A stretch of DNA of 64,000 bases from Halisarca cf. caerulea. Its lineage: Eukaryota; Porifera; Demospongiae; Chondrillida; Halisarcidae. The DNA lies in contig CAUJGJ010000242.1 of NCBI GenBank assembly GCA_963170055.1, forward strand, positions 1,286,001 to 1,350,000, read 5' to 3'. The notes under the pieces were generated by a model. That model ran no database searches. It had not been told where the DNA came from and was given only the letters and a program-made list of their open reading frames with translations. Positions 1 through 48,100 of this stretch are shown piece by piece. How positions within the stretch are numbered: position 1 is the first letter of the stretch; each line of letters starts with the position of its first letter. A program made the position numbers and the translations under genes.

Positions 1-208
1 CCTGGAACAGGCCTCCTACATGGATGGGAAGGGCAATATACATGATGGTTAGTGGAAGTCGTCGACCATTTTTAGACAGTTAGCTGCTTCAAACAGCTAG
101 GTGACCCCCAACACAGGGTCGACTGTATAGTGTGATTATATTGGAATACCCAAAATGATATGCATGTGTATATGCATAATATTATATATTTTAGCACATG
201 CATACAAA

Positions 209-221
209 TACACACACACAC

Positions 222-274
<53 letters not shown>

Positions 275-292
275 TACTCACACACACAGCAC
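209..292. repeat. (CA)n tract
   Basis: CA with occasional TA, just past the donor side of exon 344-478 in the A1 D2 region. I see nothing coding in 1-343. Confidence 0.9.
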
Positions 293-343
293 ATGCATAC
301 ACTGATAATAATTATAGTGTACAGATAATATAGAGAAATACAC

Positions 344-23123
<22,780 letters not shown>

Positions 23124-24987
23124 ATTAATTTGAAATCTCCAAATCTTTTCCTTTTAAACCTATTAGTTAATCTTCAATGCTGAAAGCTGTCCACAGTTTG
23201 AGTTCAATGTGGTACTCAGCCTATGGATCAATGGAAGACATTTTAATTATACATTAATCTACATCAATTAAGCTCCATAAATGTCATGCACACTACTTAC
23301 ATGCACCCATGTGAGCTATGTCTGATTTGGGACATAACTCAAAATAGCCTCAATAGAGTGATGTTGAAATGAACTTATAATTTACATTGCAAACACATTG
23401 GAGTCATGTTGGTGTTCTTCTCAAGGCAATCCACAAGTCGATTGTCTTGCTACAAGCACTTTCTTCATCTTTACTGTCGAATAGACAATAAAGCAAAACA
23501 CTGTGGTGAAAACCTCAGCTTCTGACCACACAAATAGGTTTAAACGACTCCATATAAGACTCATAAGTGGCCTGAAAGATTCTTGCAGAGCACATGCTGC
23601 TGTTATGTCCAGGAGGTTACATCATTTCCCAAGGTCTCCAGCACAAAACACAGGACATACCTTGAACAACAAAAGGTACAAAGCATCAGGAATTTTTTAC
23701 CACGGTTTGGACTATTGGGAACCCGATGGCACTATTGCCGATGCTCAAAGTCGAGATCTTTACCACCATGATTTTTGAAGTAAATTTCAGCTTGAAAAGT
23801 ACTCTTCGTGAGACTGTAGTCACACACTGTCAGGTGAAAATTGGTACATTTAAAAACGTCGTCATTCGGCTTGGTTATGAGGGAGTAAACAGTTTTGCTC
23901 TGACGTCACTGAACACTTCGGGTTAAATTACACCGGCCTGCTGCACACAATAAGACCTTGGAATGTGTTGTGCTTTACCACATAACTTAAAACCACATAC
24001 ACACCCCATTTGTGAAAAAAAAACTGGTCTGGATTTGGACATAATATACCTGGAGTGCATAATTTTGGGAATAATTGTCTATAGCTTGACATGGGAATTC
24101 GTCTAATAGTATGCAATCATTGACTTGAAAAAAAACACCTCTGAAAATTCATAATCAATAATCTTTTTAAGTGAAATATATTACTTTTAATAATAATAAT
24201 AAATATAATGACGATGGCAGTCTGCAGTTACTTTTAAATGAGGGTTTATCTGTAGATAAGACCAGGGTTCTATGATTTGTCTCTCCAAAATTTAAGACAA
24301 TGTTGGTTGTTTATTTATTATTCTAATAACAGTATCCAGGAACAATCGTGATACAAACCAACATCCTGGTGACACAGGGTTACCACGATACAGAGCTTGG
24401 TTCTCTCACCGTGACAATGCATGCACACATATATGGTCCTGCATTTTAAGGCAGAATGAAAGGAAGGCTAACGCGTACGCAAAGTATTAGCGATACTCCA
24501 TGCATGCACATGCAAATACGGTAAATATTATTATAATGCTTAGTCTTGCTCTGACGAGAGGACATTACTAACCTAAGGACTACCTTCAAGTTGATCGAGT
24601 TCGAATATACTCCATTTCTAAGATTTAATTCCATATAATGCGATCGCGGCCCCGATATACTCAGAGTTTCTATATAATCGCTAGTCGTAAAGGATCGAGT
24701 CTACAACGGATCACTTATATTAATTACTGTGTACGTACATGTGCAGGTGAAGGTCTAGGCAAAGGGCGATGGGGTCCTTCCTCGGGTATGCTACTTATAG
24801 CGGCATAGTTGTCATTGATGAATCCCCTATTTTTATGGACAGCACTGACTAAGTATAAGGACTGCCAGTTAGCTTCTGTTGACTCTGCTTTCGAATTTTC
24901 GTCTTACCTGGCCCGCTGTACCAAAATATACACAGCGTTCTACCAGCATATTTTCCTTAGTGTATACGCGGATCCGAGTAGGCTTAC

Positions 24988-25090
24988 CTTAATTTGGCTA
25001 CGAAGGACTTCGATTTTCGACTCTGGCTAGGTCTGGATGTACAACACAGGTGAACGAGCATGTGGAGATACCAAAGGTGGTCAAAATGTA
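24988..25090 (-). promoter_or_regulatory. Candidate non-coding first exon of A1
   Basis: More diverged copy: TGACCACCTTTGGT, AGCCAGAGTCG, TCCTTCGTAGCC and donor TTAAG|GTAAGCC. It lies 1.9 kb upstream of the A1 start codon. The spacer between the first two blocks is longer than in A2 and A3. Confidence 0.45.
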
Positions 25091-25195
25091 ACAATACGCG
25101 TGAAATCACTATAATAATATTATACGTATAATAATGTATAACTGTATAATTGTGGGGTGGTCTTGAGTACCCAGCTTACAATCTGGTTGGGTAAT

Positions 25196-25208
25196 ACCGG
25201 TGACGTCA
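25196..25208. promoter_or_regulatory. CRE-type site upstream of A1
   Basis: ACCGGTGACGTCA matches the left 13 bases of the A3 palindrome. It lies about 210 bp upstream of the A1 candidate first-exon donor, on the corresponding side. Confidence 0.45.
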
Positions 25209-26528
25209 TCATCGGCAGTTCCAATTTTGCACGAGTTCCTAATATTATTATAAATTACAATTACATTAATCTATACAGTGAATCACTATTAAGATTATTC
25301 TATTCAAGCATAGATCAATATTCAACAATGGAGACGGAAAGGAATTCAGAAAGAAACTGCGAAATACATTTCCCTCTAGCATTGAAAGCCTTGCCTCATG
25401 CAGTGCCACACAAACAACAATCCCGAAAAAACAATAGTGTAATTAGTGGCACACAGAAATGATTTATATACTCCCCATGGGTTAAAGGTGGGCAGATGGA
25501 TGGATATTGCAGCCATGTTAAATGAACAAGGACATACACAATATCATTATAGAAGTGAAAAACATATAATATTGCAATTGAATTGATACATTGAACACAC
25601 TGACATTGATATTATGTGACAGTTATTATAAACAGTTGAAAGTAAGTGAAGTGGAAAGTAAAGAGCAAATTATAAAGTGTTCTGTACATCACGGTATTTC
25701 TGGTATGGGATGGCATGTGCACTTCTTAAATGTTAACTCTAGCCCTTGCAGTGTAGCTCTATCTACTTGAATGTCGATCGTGCGGTATTAGGGTTAAAGA
25801 TTGGTTATAGGGTTCAGTGTAGATTTACAACAACCCAGACAAGATTTACCATGTCAGTTCCAAACAATAGTGGCAATGTCAAATTTTAGGATTGATAAGG
25901 TTAGATGGGTGAGATCACTCTTAGGAAGTGAACTCTATTCACCATAATTAAATTGCTATTATAATAATAATATTATGTTGAAATTGCGGAATCCATAAAA
26001 AGTGACTGAGACTTATACATGGGAAACAGTACATGAGATGGACTGTCTGGTGTATACATGTCTCAATGGCATGAGAGATTATGATTCATATTATATATCA
26101 AGTCATTTTCAGCTGGATGTTGTCGTCATTTGATAAGAATTAAAGAGGAAGTCATAATCAATGTCATATCTATCACTCATGCAAATACACAAGCCTAAGG
26201 AGAAGTCTCACCCTCATCCTTCCAGGTTCCTGGCCTCATTCACAGATATTCTGAAGCACAATTGCAAGTAACAATTTCGTGTTTAAGAACTCAATAATAT
26301 ATATACGCAAGAGATACGCAATACAAAGTAAATGAGTTATGCTACGTACATCTCTATACCATACCCAAAGAAAACACTTAGCATTAAAGTAATAATATAT
26401 TGTACCTGCAGATGACATGAGTATATAGAATTAACTGTAGGTTATATAATATACTAACTTAAAGCTTAAGTCTTCGGTATAGATAGAACAAAACTATTAT
26501 GCTAAGTTAAATGCCATTATAAAATCTA

Positions 26529-38421
<11,893 letters not shown>

Positions 38422-40127
38422 AGCGATTCTTAATCTCCTTATTACGACCTTTATATTAATCTTCAATGGTTAAATCTATATGCAAAACTTGTCACTTCAG
38501 TCTGAAAGGGTTCCACAGGTTTTAGCACAATTGAGGTATTATAATATTAAGTAGGCAAAAAGAAAATAACATTGAGTTGACTATAGCTTTATGTACATAA
38601 TGTTATACTATGGGCATCTGGTTTGCAGTTTTGATATTGCTACCTATGTATGTATTGTTATGGGGATAATTAAGTTGAGATTCAAAACTCAGATATGTAT
38701 AATATTATTATACAGGCTACGTATTCCCCAAACTTTTCACTGACAATCATTATTTGGTCCTATACTGTATGGTCTGGCAAGACTTAGTGCTTTCATAGCA
38801 TCTTAGCATGCAAAATTTGCATTATTTGTATTATTGCCAATCCAAAACAAACAATGTGAATCATGTACTGTATTATTATCTAATTGATTTGACCCATTTC
38901 ATAACCACACTATTAATTATTTGTAAGATTTAAATTATCTCTCACAGTCATGTGAATATCAACGGGCTATAGATACTCCAAATAATGGCTAATTTATGAA
39001 AACTACTGTAACACAGTTGTTGAGATTTAATGAAGGTAACATAATAATGTATTCAGAGTTTAAACATGTAAGGCACACAGTACTAAGGTGAGCTTGCCTT
39101 GTTTATTGTTCAGATCAGCTGCATGTTACAGTGGTTAAATTTGGAAGCCCTTCAAAAGGACCTGGTAATAGCACAGTTCAAATTAACCTGTTTTGCCCAA
39201 GCTATTCAATCAATTTTGAGACCCACCACTATATATAAACAATTAGTAATTAAACACGTCAGAATATGCAAAGTTACTATTTACAAGGAGTGATTGGACA
39301 AGTTCAATTATACATGGAATTTTCTTTGGAATTCAAATTTTCCTGAGCTAGATAGCTGAAATTAGTTTTTTGCATAGTGGGGGATTGCAAGGCTCCTTTC
39401 AAAGACATGCATTGTTCAATAATGACTTTAATAATGCCCATGCCAATGTCAATAATTTCACATAAAAATTTCCCCGTCAGTTGTAAGCTTAGCCAAGTAC
39501 AAATAGGGGACTTAGTCTAGTAAACACAATGGTTATAAACTCACAGCAAGGTAATCTGGGGTACTCAGTGAACATCCTGGTTTCATCACAAATAGCACCT
39601 GTCTACATATAGAATGGTTTTCAGGGGCTCCTTGATGTGGCTGAATGTGCGTGTTCCATCACAATCAAATTGTCGCCTACAATCTGCTCAATCAAAATTA
39701 ATGCTGCAGCAAAATTTATGTGAGTATAACTTTCAGACCCGTAGATGTGGTCGTTGCATGTATGAATGACGAGAATAGATTCTGAAAGAAAATTGTGTCA
39801 AAACTAACAAGATTCTTATGAAAGGATAATTAACTTAATAATTTCGTAGGCTAAGCCTCACTGAATATGTTCAACAAAAAGATGACCAGTATTTTACATG
39901 TAGTTTGTACTGCTTTCATAAGCGCATACCTAATCTCAAAAATTAATTATTAATTTTGTTTTTTGTGGCATACTAAGGTTGGCGGCATATAGAGGGCTAT
40001 ATACACCGTATATATAGCACCTGATAACGTAGTGCATGCATGGGCTCCTTAAATTATAGTATGGTATATGATGGAGTAAAACAGAACACTTGGTCTATGC
40101 AGGGGTAACACGGTCTTTCGTTCTGTT

Positions 40128-40233
40128 ATATGTGTGTGGATATGAGAAAAGGGCCATATTTTCATTTTTCGTGTTTTTGCATTTTTGCATATGTGTGCAA
40201 CAACATATGGCCCTTTTCTAATATCCACTCACA
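40128..40233. mobile_element. Short fold-back element upstream of A2
   Basis: TGTGTGGATATGAGAAAAGG and the continuing GCCATAT are mirrored by ATATGGCCCTTTTCTAATAT and CCACTCACA, giving arms of about 28 bp around a T-rich 45-base loop. It lies in the interval between the A2 start codon and its candidate first exon. Confidence 0.55.
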
Positions 40234-40570
40234 TTTGTACTGCTATGCAGTCTAGCCATATGCCACTGTTGAATCTCCAATCTCCACTGTCGATATTGAT
40301 GGATAATTAGGCTTGTACATTATTCTATTTGCTGTCGGCACATACTATACTTCGATTGACCATTCAACCCACAGTAATACGCATAGAGGAAATTGCCCAG
40401 ACAAAACTAAGATAATGACTTCAGAATCTGATGTACTAGGGATACAAGTCTTTTTAAAGTTGGAATAATCTCCAAAGTGTTCACTCAGTGAATTACACAG
40501 AAAGAATTTCTGAGCCTATATACAGAACCTGGTGCACGTTCACAGTGATCCATGTCTACTGAAGTCTTAC

Positions 40571-40650
40571 CTCTGGTTGCAAAGGCCTTTGGATTCCGGA
40601 TCTGGCTACTGGCCTGAATATACGAGCAGATCAAAGGTGGCCAAAAGGTA
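40571..40650 (-). promoter_or_regulatory. Candidate non-coding first exon of A2
   Basis: It shares TGGCCACCTTTGAT, AGCCAGATCCG and the donor CAGAG|GTAAGAC with the A3 copy, plus an upstream GGGCACA(G/A)ATAC block. It lies 2.1 kb upstream of the A2 start codon, on the same strand. Confidence 0.5.
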
Positions 40651-41623
40651 TTTGTGCCCTTGAAACTACTCGGTTGTGGTTATATATGTAATAGTTCCTG
40701 CATTAGTGTGTTACAGCAGCCATAAAGTGCTAATTGATTGACTGAGGGTGAATCACTTAGTAGGATATGCTGCTGTAGCATACCAAGGCAGGATACAACT
40801 ATATTGTGTCATGAAGCAAAGCAAGTGCACATGCTACAATATTGCCACTTACTAGCTAGTTGATGAGGTATGAATGGTTTGGCTGGGCAGGTGATTGACA
40901 AGACCATAAAATTGAATTGGGTTACACCAGGACAACAGGGCTACATCGTGAATATAATCCCCTATGGTACTCTTTGATCCACCCATGCAACTTCCACCCT
41001 CCTCACCATGACATGCATAGCCATTGAGTCTATCATAGTCTTGCATGGTAGGTCATAATAGTGTACACAGGGGAATTACTGCTACATAATAAATATCAGC
41101 AAATTGGTTCACTTAGCAAGAATATTTCACTTACCTACATGTATAATATACAATGATTGGGCAAAAACTGAGCCTGGGTGAAACTGCAGGTTACTAGGGA
41201 CACTATGTTACTAAGGCAGGACAGGAGCTAAAGTTGTAAACTGCTAATATAAGCAAAAGTTAAACCATCATTGCTGTTTCATTTTGTCATTAACTACGCT
41301 TAATGTGGTTAACTTCATTAGCTGTGGAACGAAAAAAGATGGCTGAGCACTTTGGTGAATAATTATATTGTTGATTGGACTTCCTACAACAAAGTTCTGC
41401 TATATACATGTACACATGAATGCCTAGCTAGCTAGCTAAAGTATGGCAATAGCTGAAAGGCACTGCTCATGCATAGAAAAAATCTGATATATACACCAGC
41501 AAAGAATAATAATGATCAAGCCTCACAATCACTAGCTAGTAATGTTCAGTGAAATGATAGACACTATAAAGTGTCTATGCATGGCGCATATATAACCCAG
41601 TGATTGATAGTCATGTACAATTA

Positions 41624-41629
41624 TTTATT
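41624..41629 (-). terminator. Candidate poly(A) signal of A3
   Basis: AATAAA on the minus strand about 250 bases after the A3 stop. It supports 42150-41876 being a true 3' terminal exon. Confidence 0.4.
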
Positions 41630-41875
41630 ATTATATTTGTGTTACATGCTTCCTGTGCATGTATGGTACGGAATCCAATTATTATAGAAACTATTAGCAC
41701 TCTTCTGGCACAAAACATTAAGGTATATATGTTCAATTCTTCTAACAATCATTTTATATTTCATATGAACACTCTTTTTTATTACCAGTCTGTATGGCTA
41801 AACCTGATAAGCAAGTCAATAATGGTTACACACACTCAACACTTTGAAACTACATGTAGTGTTCGAGACCTTTCT

Positions 41876-42150
41876 TCAAAGCTTAACTCTTGCTGGTGAT
41901 CCATACTTGCCCTGAATCCTCATTCTTATGGTGATTACATACACTTTAGTTGGATCCCGTTTTATGAAATTAAACACTTGTTGGTGTGCCCGAAGAACAG
42001 CCGATCCCAGCCTGACCCGTCCGTTTGTGCCTTGTGTAAAGAAACTGATCTTGAATGCTGTTACTCTTGACTTATGCACCTGAGGAACCTGCCATCTAAT
42101 GACTGCATATCTAGAGGACTCACTTAAGACTGTAATAGTAGGCGGACCAG
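41876..42150 (-). CDS. A3 FN3 domain 4 and stop
   Basis: The terminal exon begins AGPPTITVLSES, with YAVIRWQVPQVHKSRVTAFK and VYVITIRMRIQGKYGSPARV, then TGA at 41876-41878. It is a diverged FN3 that ends on the last strand. An AATAAA signal lies about 250 bases downstream. Confidence 0.72.
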
Positions 42151-45100
42151 CTGCATGAAAATCAGTAAATGTATTGTGAACATCATGCAATACAACTGTT
42201 ATACATTTATTGGTAAGAGTATTTTTGTGTACATAATTACTGTGTAACATAATATTGTTATAATAATATACATCATGGGGGGGGATGCTTCGCAGGTATA
42301 ACATGTGCATATTCTGTAAACAGAGGGGCGTTGTTCGGTTTACAAAGGAATTTGATTCAAAATTTACACGTTTTACTAATGTACGTGCGTTAGTCACGTG
42401 AATGTTTATGAAGTCGGCTTAAAATATAGGCCTTCTCTTTCTCAAACCGAAGTGAATTGTATTGAATATAGCAATAGTCTGCACATTTCGTGTTTTCAAA
42501 ACATTCTAATAGTTATTCGTTTGTGCTAGAAGATATATCAATGTCACCGATCGTTACCATTGCTTGGTGACGTCATCATATCGCGTGACCGCCTTGTGAC
42601 AAACGGCGAGAGAGAGACTTTTGCAACGAGTGAATTTCTTTCGAAAACCCGGTCATCTAAACGGTTGTGTAGAGGAGCCATGTCGCGGGAGTTGGATCAC
42701 AACAGGTAAAACCAAATTTTCACCGTGGTCGATTTTGATAGCATGCTCCATTCCCGACATGTGCACAAGTTTCTGATTTTACTCTGTGTCAAAAACAACA
42801 TTTTGATGCACATCTCAGGAACGAAAGGGAATGGTAAGTTCGACCACGGTGAAAATTTAGATATTGATGTTAGAAAGGTCTTGACAAAGTATGGCTGTTC
42901 TAAACGATGGTTTACATGACCGGGTTTTGCGCTAAAGTTATTTTTAAGGTCCGAATCTGTGGTCGTTTTTTCGGCTTTGCGAGGTATTAACAACAAAGTT
43001 AAGTGAACTGTTGTAGCATTAAATAATCATATCGATGTTTTGTATGCTTTTTGTATTCCATAAATACACTAAACGCAAGAAAAGTGGGGGTTGATTTCAG
43101 CCAACTTTAGGGCGGCCATTTTGTTAACACTGCACATGTGCACATGTCACACCTGCGTTGATGTCAACTGCAGAGCTTGGTTATATGGGATGGACTAAGG
43201 TCTAATCCAGTGATGGTATCTTTGGCATATTTTTTCAGCGCCCTCTACCACCATCCAGAAAGAAGAGCAAAAAGGACAACTATAGCCACCAAAATTGCTG
43301 AACATTGCATGATTGAACATTTGACAGTAATATAATAAAAATAACGATTATGTACTAGTATTTTTTGTTTGTTTGTTTACTGTTTGTGTACTTTGCAATA
43401 GATTACTGTATATACGCCCCCCTAAAAAGTAGTCATTGAGCTAAGTGGGTGTCCTATAGGCTAAACAAGATCAATCAATCAACCAACAATGAATCATAAT
43501 GATACATTCAAAATACATTAGTCCATGCACATGTACATAATGTACTCTAATCGAGGTATATTGCGTTGCTATTGTACTGTAGTCCATGATTATATATCTT
43601 ATATATAATGTGGCCTTGTATGTTTAGGTTTCATTGCTCCTCCTATAATTATCTTACAATGTAAAGTCTTTTAGTGGCCCTTGTACAATAACAAACTTCC
43701 TACCTGCATAGGTGGTGACAGTGACAGGATCACTGTATGTCCCCATACCGGCTGTGGTGGCTACGGCAACTCTGACATAGTACTCTTGTCCCAGTTGTAA
43801 TCCAATCAGGTCTACTGAAGCAGTCTGCTCTGTGATTGTGCTCGTTCTGAGCCGATGTTCTTTGTAGAGCTGACCACCTGCATCCACTTTCCTGTACTGA
43901 ACTGTATATCCTGTGACATTCAGTCCATGTGTGGTGTTAGGAGGAGTCCAGGTCACCCTCACAGTACCAGGTTGAGGAAGTGGGTAGACGGAGACATCAT
44001 TTGGTGGTGGCACTATATAAGTTAAAATAATCAACCATGTATATATATACATTTGCAACAATATATATGTGTGTAGCAACTTTAATTTTTGTGTGTGTGC
44101 AGGTAGGTTATGTGCACATTGAGCAGCTGAGGGGAGTTTCTGGGGCTTCACACAATGTAATCAATAATTCCTATCTCATTAACGTGAGGTGGTCAGATAC
44201 AGTTTGCGTGACTTTTCAGGATGCTTTTTGATTATCTAGCAAGCCAAGTAAGATTTATATGCATGTAAGTTTCAGACGTCGCAAGTTCTTCATTTTTTCG
44301 AAACGTTTTGCTAATACTGAGGCAGATCCAGGATTTTGAGAAAGGGGAGTGCAAAATTTGGTACAGACTACAAGCATGTAGTATTCATCGAAAATTGTTT
44401 CGTGAGGCGCACATTTCTCTGCCATTTTTTTCAGTGATGATGTTATCAACTATGCTCGTTCGATCCCAATATAACAAAATGGCTAATTCGCAACTAGAGA
44501 ACAATCAGCAATATAGTTGTTTTCGACACAAAAGAAACTTTACTTATTAGCGATTGATCAGAATACAGCAATTTGACGCTCATGCTTATTCACTCATTTT
44601 TGTTTCTTATTTAAACCTTTCTTTACCAAATCTTCCTGATTTCACAATGAAGGATTGTAATTTGTTCTTTTAAAAAATTCAGCCCTAGGCAATCACAAAA
44701 TAAGGGGAGATGCGCGGCCTGGGTGCCCTTGCATGGATCCGCCACTGTAATAATTATTGTTCCTTATTGCTCGAATTCGCGTTGCATTCAACCAAAGTCT
44801 TTATGTACATCTGTATACTTTTGCAACTATATGTTTACGAATATAAGTCACCTGACGGTCGACGTGTGATTGCAAGTTGAAGAAGAGTATTTTAGATGAC
44901 CGATTTTCTTTCCAAAATGCAGTGTTGTAAAAGGCACTCTAGAGCTTTGCAAGTTTGTATGCCTGCTAAAAATTGCAAAACTAACTTTCTGTTCGCGGGA
45001 GTTAGATCACAATAGATAAAACTAAATTTTCACCGATGTCAATTTTGATAGTATGCTCCATTCCCAACATGTGCTTAAGTTTGTGGTTGTACTCAGTGTC

Positions 45101-48100
45101 AAAAACAACATTTGATGGACATCTCATGAACGAAAGATTTCTTGATTTTGTTTAAATGGTGCTTTTAATCAACTTTGATATGAGGACAAAAATTTTCTAA
45201 AGATTTCTAGTCACTTATCGTTATAATCTTGATTTCCTTTTAGTTCTCTGGAGATTCTTAGGATAATCTTTTTTATTCACAAAGTAAAAGTGCAAAATAT
45301 TTCTGAGTGGCTATTCACAAAACTGTAAATGAAGGAAAGTCAGCCTTGACAGAAAAATTAGCGCATATTATCTTGGCAGTACTCAACTAATTCGCCATAC
45401 TACCAAAAATATATGACTGCCAATATATTTCTGGATATACAGTATATTACGCAATTAACTTGTCTCCTGGCAAGTACTAATGGTGTAACACTTAATTAAT
45501 CAGAGCATTACAAGTTTTGAATCATCTACACAGGGTATTTATAACCGTCCGGGAATAAAATGCAAAAATGGCCGTCTTGAAATAGCTTCACAAATTATCG
45601 ATCGTTTCTACTTTGTTGACCAGATTTTCGCCCAGTTCTTCTTACTGGACAAAAGTTGTTTGTTGGTACTTAACTAGCGATTGTTTCTATTGTCTGAAGG
45701 AAGATAGCCAGCTAGGAATACATAGCAGTTTTAGACAAACTTCGCCTTGGTTAGACCTTAGATCCCTCTCAATTCCCATTAAACAACACGAAAAGACAGA
45801 ACAAGTGGTGAGCTATTCGAAAATCGTTCCGGGCTATAGGTTATAATCTTCCCTAAGAAAGTTATAACCGAATAACCTGTTTTTTCACCTTTCAAACTGC
45901 CAAAATTTAGCATAAATGGTCCAATTGCGAAAAACTGCTTGATTGTAGCACTATGCCCGGAACGATTTTCGCAAACCGAAACATCTTAAGATTCCATCGA
46001 AGTTGGATTTGGTGAGATTCGAATGCATCTGAGGTCTAACCAAGCGATTTCATCTTCGCCCTCAACAAAACTGCCATTTTCGTGACGTTTCACGGATACG
46101 TAGGCAAAACGTCACAAAAGTCGCCTTCTTCCCCCATTCTGTTGATACGTGAAATTTCGTACGTCATCCGATAGACGCCAAATGACGCATTAAAAACAGC
46201 CGCTAATTGATGACGTAGAAAACAAGCACCGCCCACAATCGGAACAAGCAACAGACGGTTATAAACACCCTGTGTATGTAACATGCAACCATGCAGGAAC
46301 ACACCATTGTAAGTATTACGCTGTCTTCTGTCACTGTATGGTCCTTGTCCACCTGGTGACACAGCTGCCACCCAGATGTAGTGGGTTGTTCCTCTACTAA
46401 GTGGACCCAGTGTGGTGGATGTACCAGTGATTCCACTAGTATCACAGTTAGCATTAGATGGAGGATCAAACTGTGTTCCACTAGCTGTACTGTAACATAC
46501 AGTGTAGGTGATACCACTTCCACTGACTGCACTCCATGCCACTCTTAAAGCTGGAGATGAACCTTGTACAGTTCTAGTAACAGTGACACTTTGGACCTTG
46601 GAGGTTGGCATTGATGTGGGACCTGGAGATATAAGAGAAGCAGTGTTTCAATTAGCATTATTATAGTCACTGAACAGAAAAAGCTTGATCTAAACTGGGC
46701 ACTGGTGTTAGAGTTGGAGTGGGAGCTAAGAGTGGTGGCTGTTTCATTGATAGTTTTAGTGTTTCTAAATCAATCACATCTCAATTATGTGGAATTAACT
46801 CATCAAGTAATGTCATGACACTGCACTTAATCTTCCTTAGTATAAAGGAGAGCATATACTGTACTTTCTCCAACAATTCGTCATTCTAATTTTCATTATA
46901 GGTCTATTTTTGGTTTAGGTGCATTCGAACTCTGTCAAATTTGTAATCGTTCCAATTTCAGTCATGTGACTCTAATCTTTGTCAAGTACAAAGTAATTTA
47001 ATTATTTGTCACCTTCCCCTCAGAATCTGGCAAATCCGCACACGACAATAACCTACAATGGGTGAACTTTATTCTTATAGACACAAAGTTTTACCATCAT
47101 GAACAATTGCAATGTTTTCTTTTAAATTATAATATTTAAAAAATTAAAAAACACCATTTGTACTCATTTCCGCTTTCTTTGGAGATTTCTGTTTGTCCAA
47201 ACATGTGAGAGGGTCAAAATGGCGTATCTGTGATCACTATAGATGCTGGGAATCCAGGATTTCAGACTAGCTTAATAGAGTTTGATCATATTCAAATTTC
47301 CTCTGCAATTTCAATTTTTTTTGTCAGGGTAAGGTAAATCCTATTATTTTCAAAAACGCATTGGTTACGCCAATATGTTTAGAGAGAGTACGTTATGTAT
47401 ACTGGGTAGTTCATGTATGTAGCTAGTTAGCCATTTGTGTCCCTTGAGCAAATAGATCACGCTCAAATATTATTTCAGAATGCAATATATTGGTGGATAT
47501 AAAGCCAATCTGCATGACAGTTTGTATGCCTATATATAATAATTATTCAGCATTACCGAGGAGTATCAGCAGCTCAGGTGATATAATATTATGTAGATAT
47601 TTCCATAAAATAATAATTATTATTATGTTGATACCCAAAATAAATGCTTTCTACACTCTGTAGGAACGTCTCATAGTTATAGTATCATAGGAAGTGTTGG
47701 TACTATATTATACTTTAATTAAAAAGAATGCACAATTCAAATTACATTTTGGAAGAGAAGTTTTAACTTGCATGCATAGAGATTGCAACTTACTGAGGAA
47801 CACTGACAGAGTTGGTAAGCCACCTGACCGTAGCCTGCATTCATATTCTCCTCTGTCCGTTGATTGGAAAGACTTGAAATGCAATGCTAGTGCATGACCT
47901 CCAGTGTTTGTTGCATACACGTCTGGTGTACTTCCCCTATATTCCCCACGTCTTGATATTGAACTGTCACCATGTGTATCTACCCTGTACCAATCTTTGA
48001 CATAGCGTGTATCAGAACACCAAATGTTATATGTTTTTGATGGAGTTATCGTGAGAGTGGCTCCATTCTCCAGATCCACTTCACCTTCTGAGGCATCAAT

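Larger units (their letters stand above)
23124..26528. other. A2-A1 intergenic region and A1 5' region
   Basis: It holds the A1 5' UTR stretch, the candidate first exon (24988-25090) and a CRE-type site. No transmembrane or PTP exon for A2 was found in any minus-strand frame. A plus-strand frame at 23503-23778 has no recognisable domain. There is no clear AATAAA within 500 bp of the A2 stop. Confidence 0.6.
38422..41875. other. A3-A2 intergenic region and A2 5' region
   Basis: It holds the A2 candidate first exon (40571-40650), a fold-back element (40128-40233) and the A3 poly(A) candidate (41624). No membrane or PTP exon for A3 is visible. Otherwise AT-rich without recognisable features. 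Confidence 0.6.

Noticed and set aside
23503..23778. Plus-strand 91-codon frame in the A2-A1 gap
   Set aside because: No domain or codon pattern recognised; overlapping frames of similar length suggest chance.
42166..42397. Extension of the last A3 exon upstream in the same open frame
   Set aside because: The FN3 begins right after a GCAG acceptor at 42151. The upstream residues do not resemble FN3, and the phase-1 join from 43704 fits.
45613..45846. Plus-strand 77-codon frame
   Set aside because: Inside the 746-bp TIR element, with no transposase motif and no repeat in related copies.
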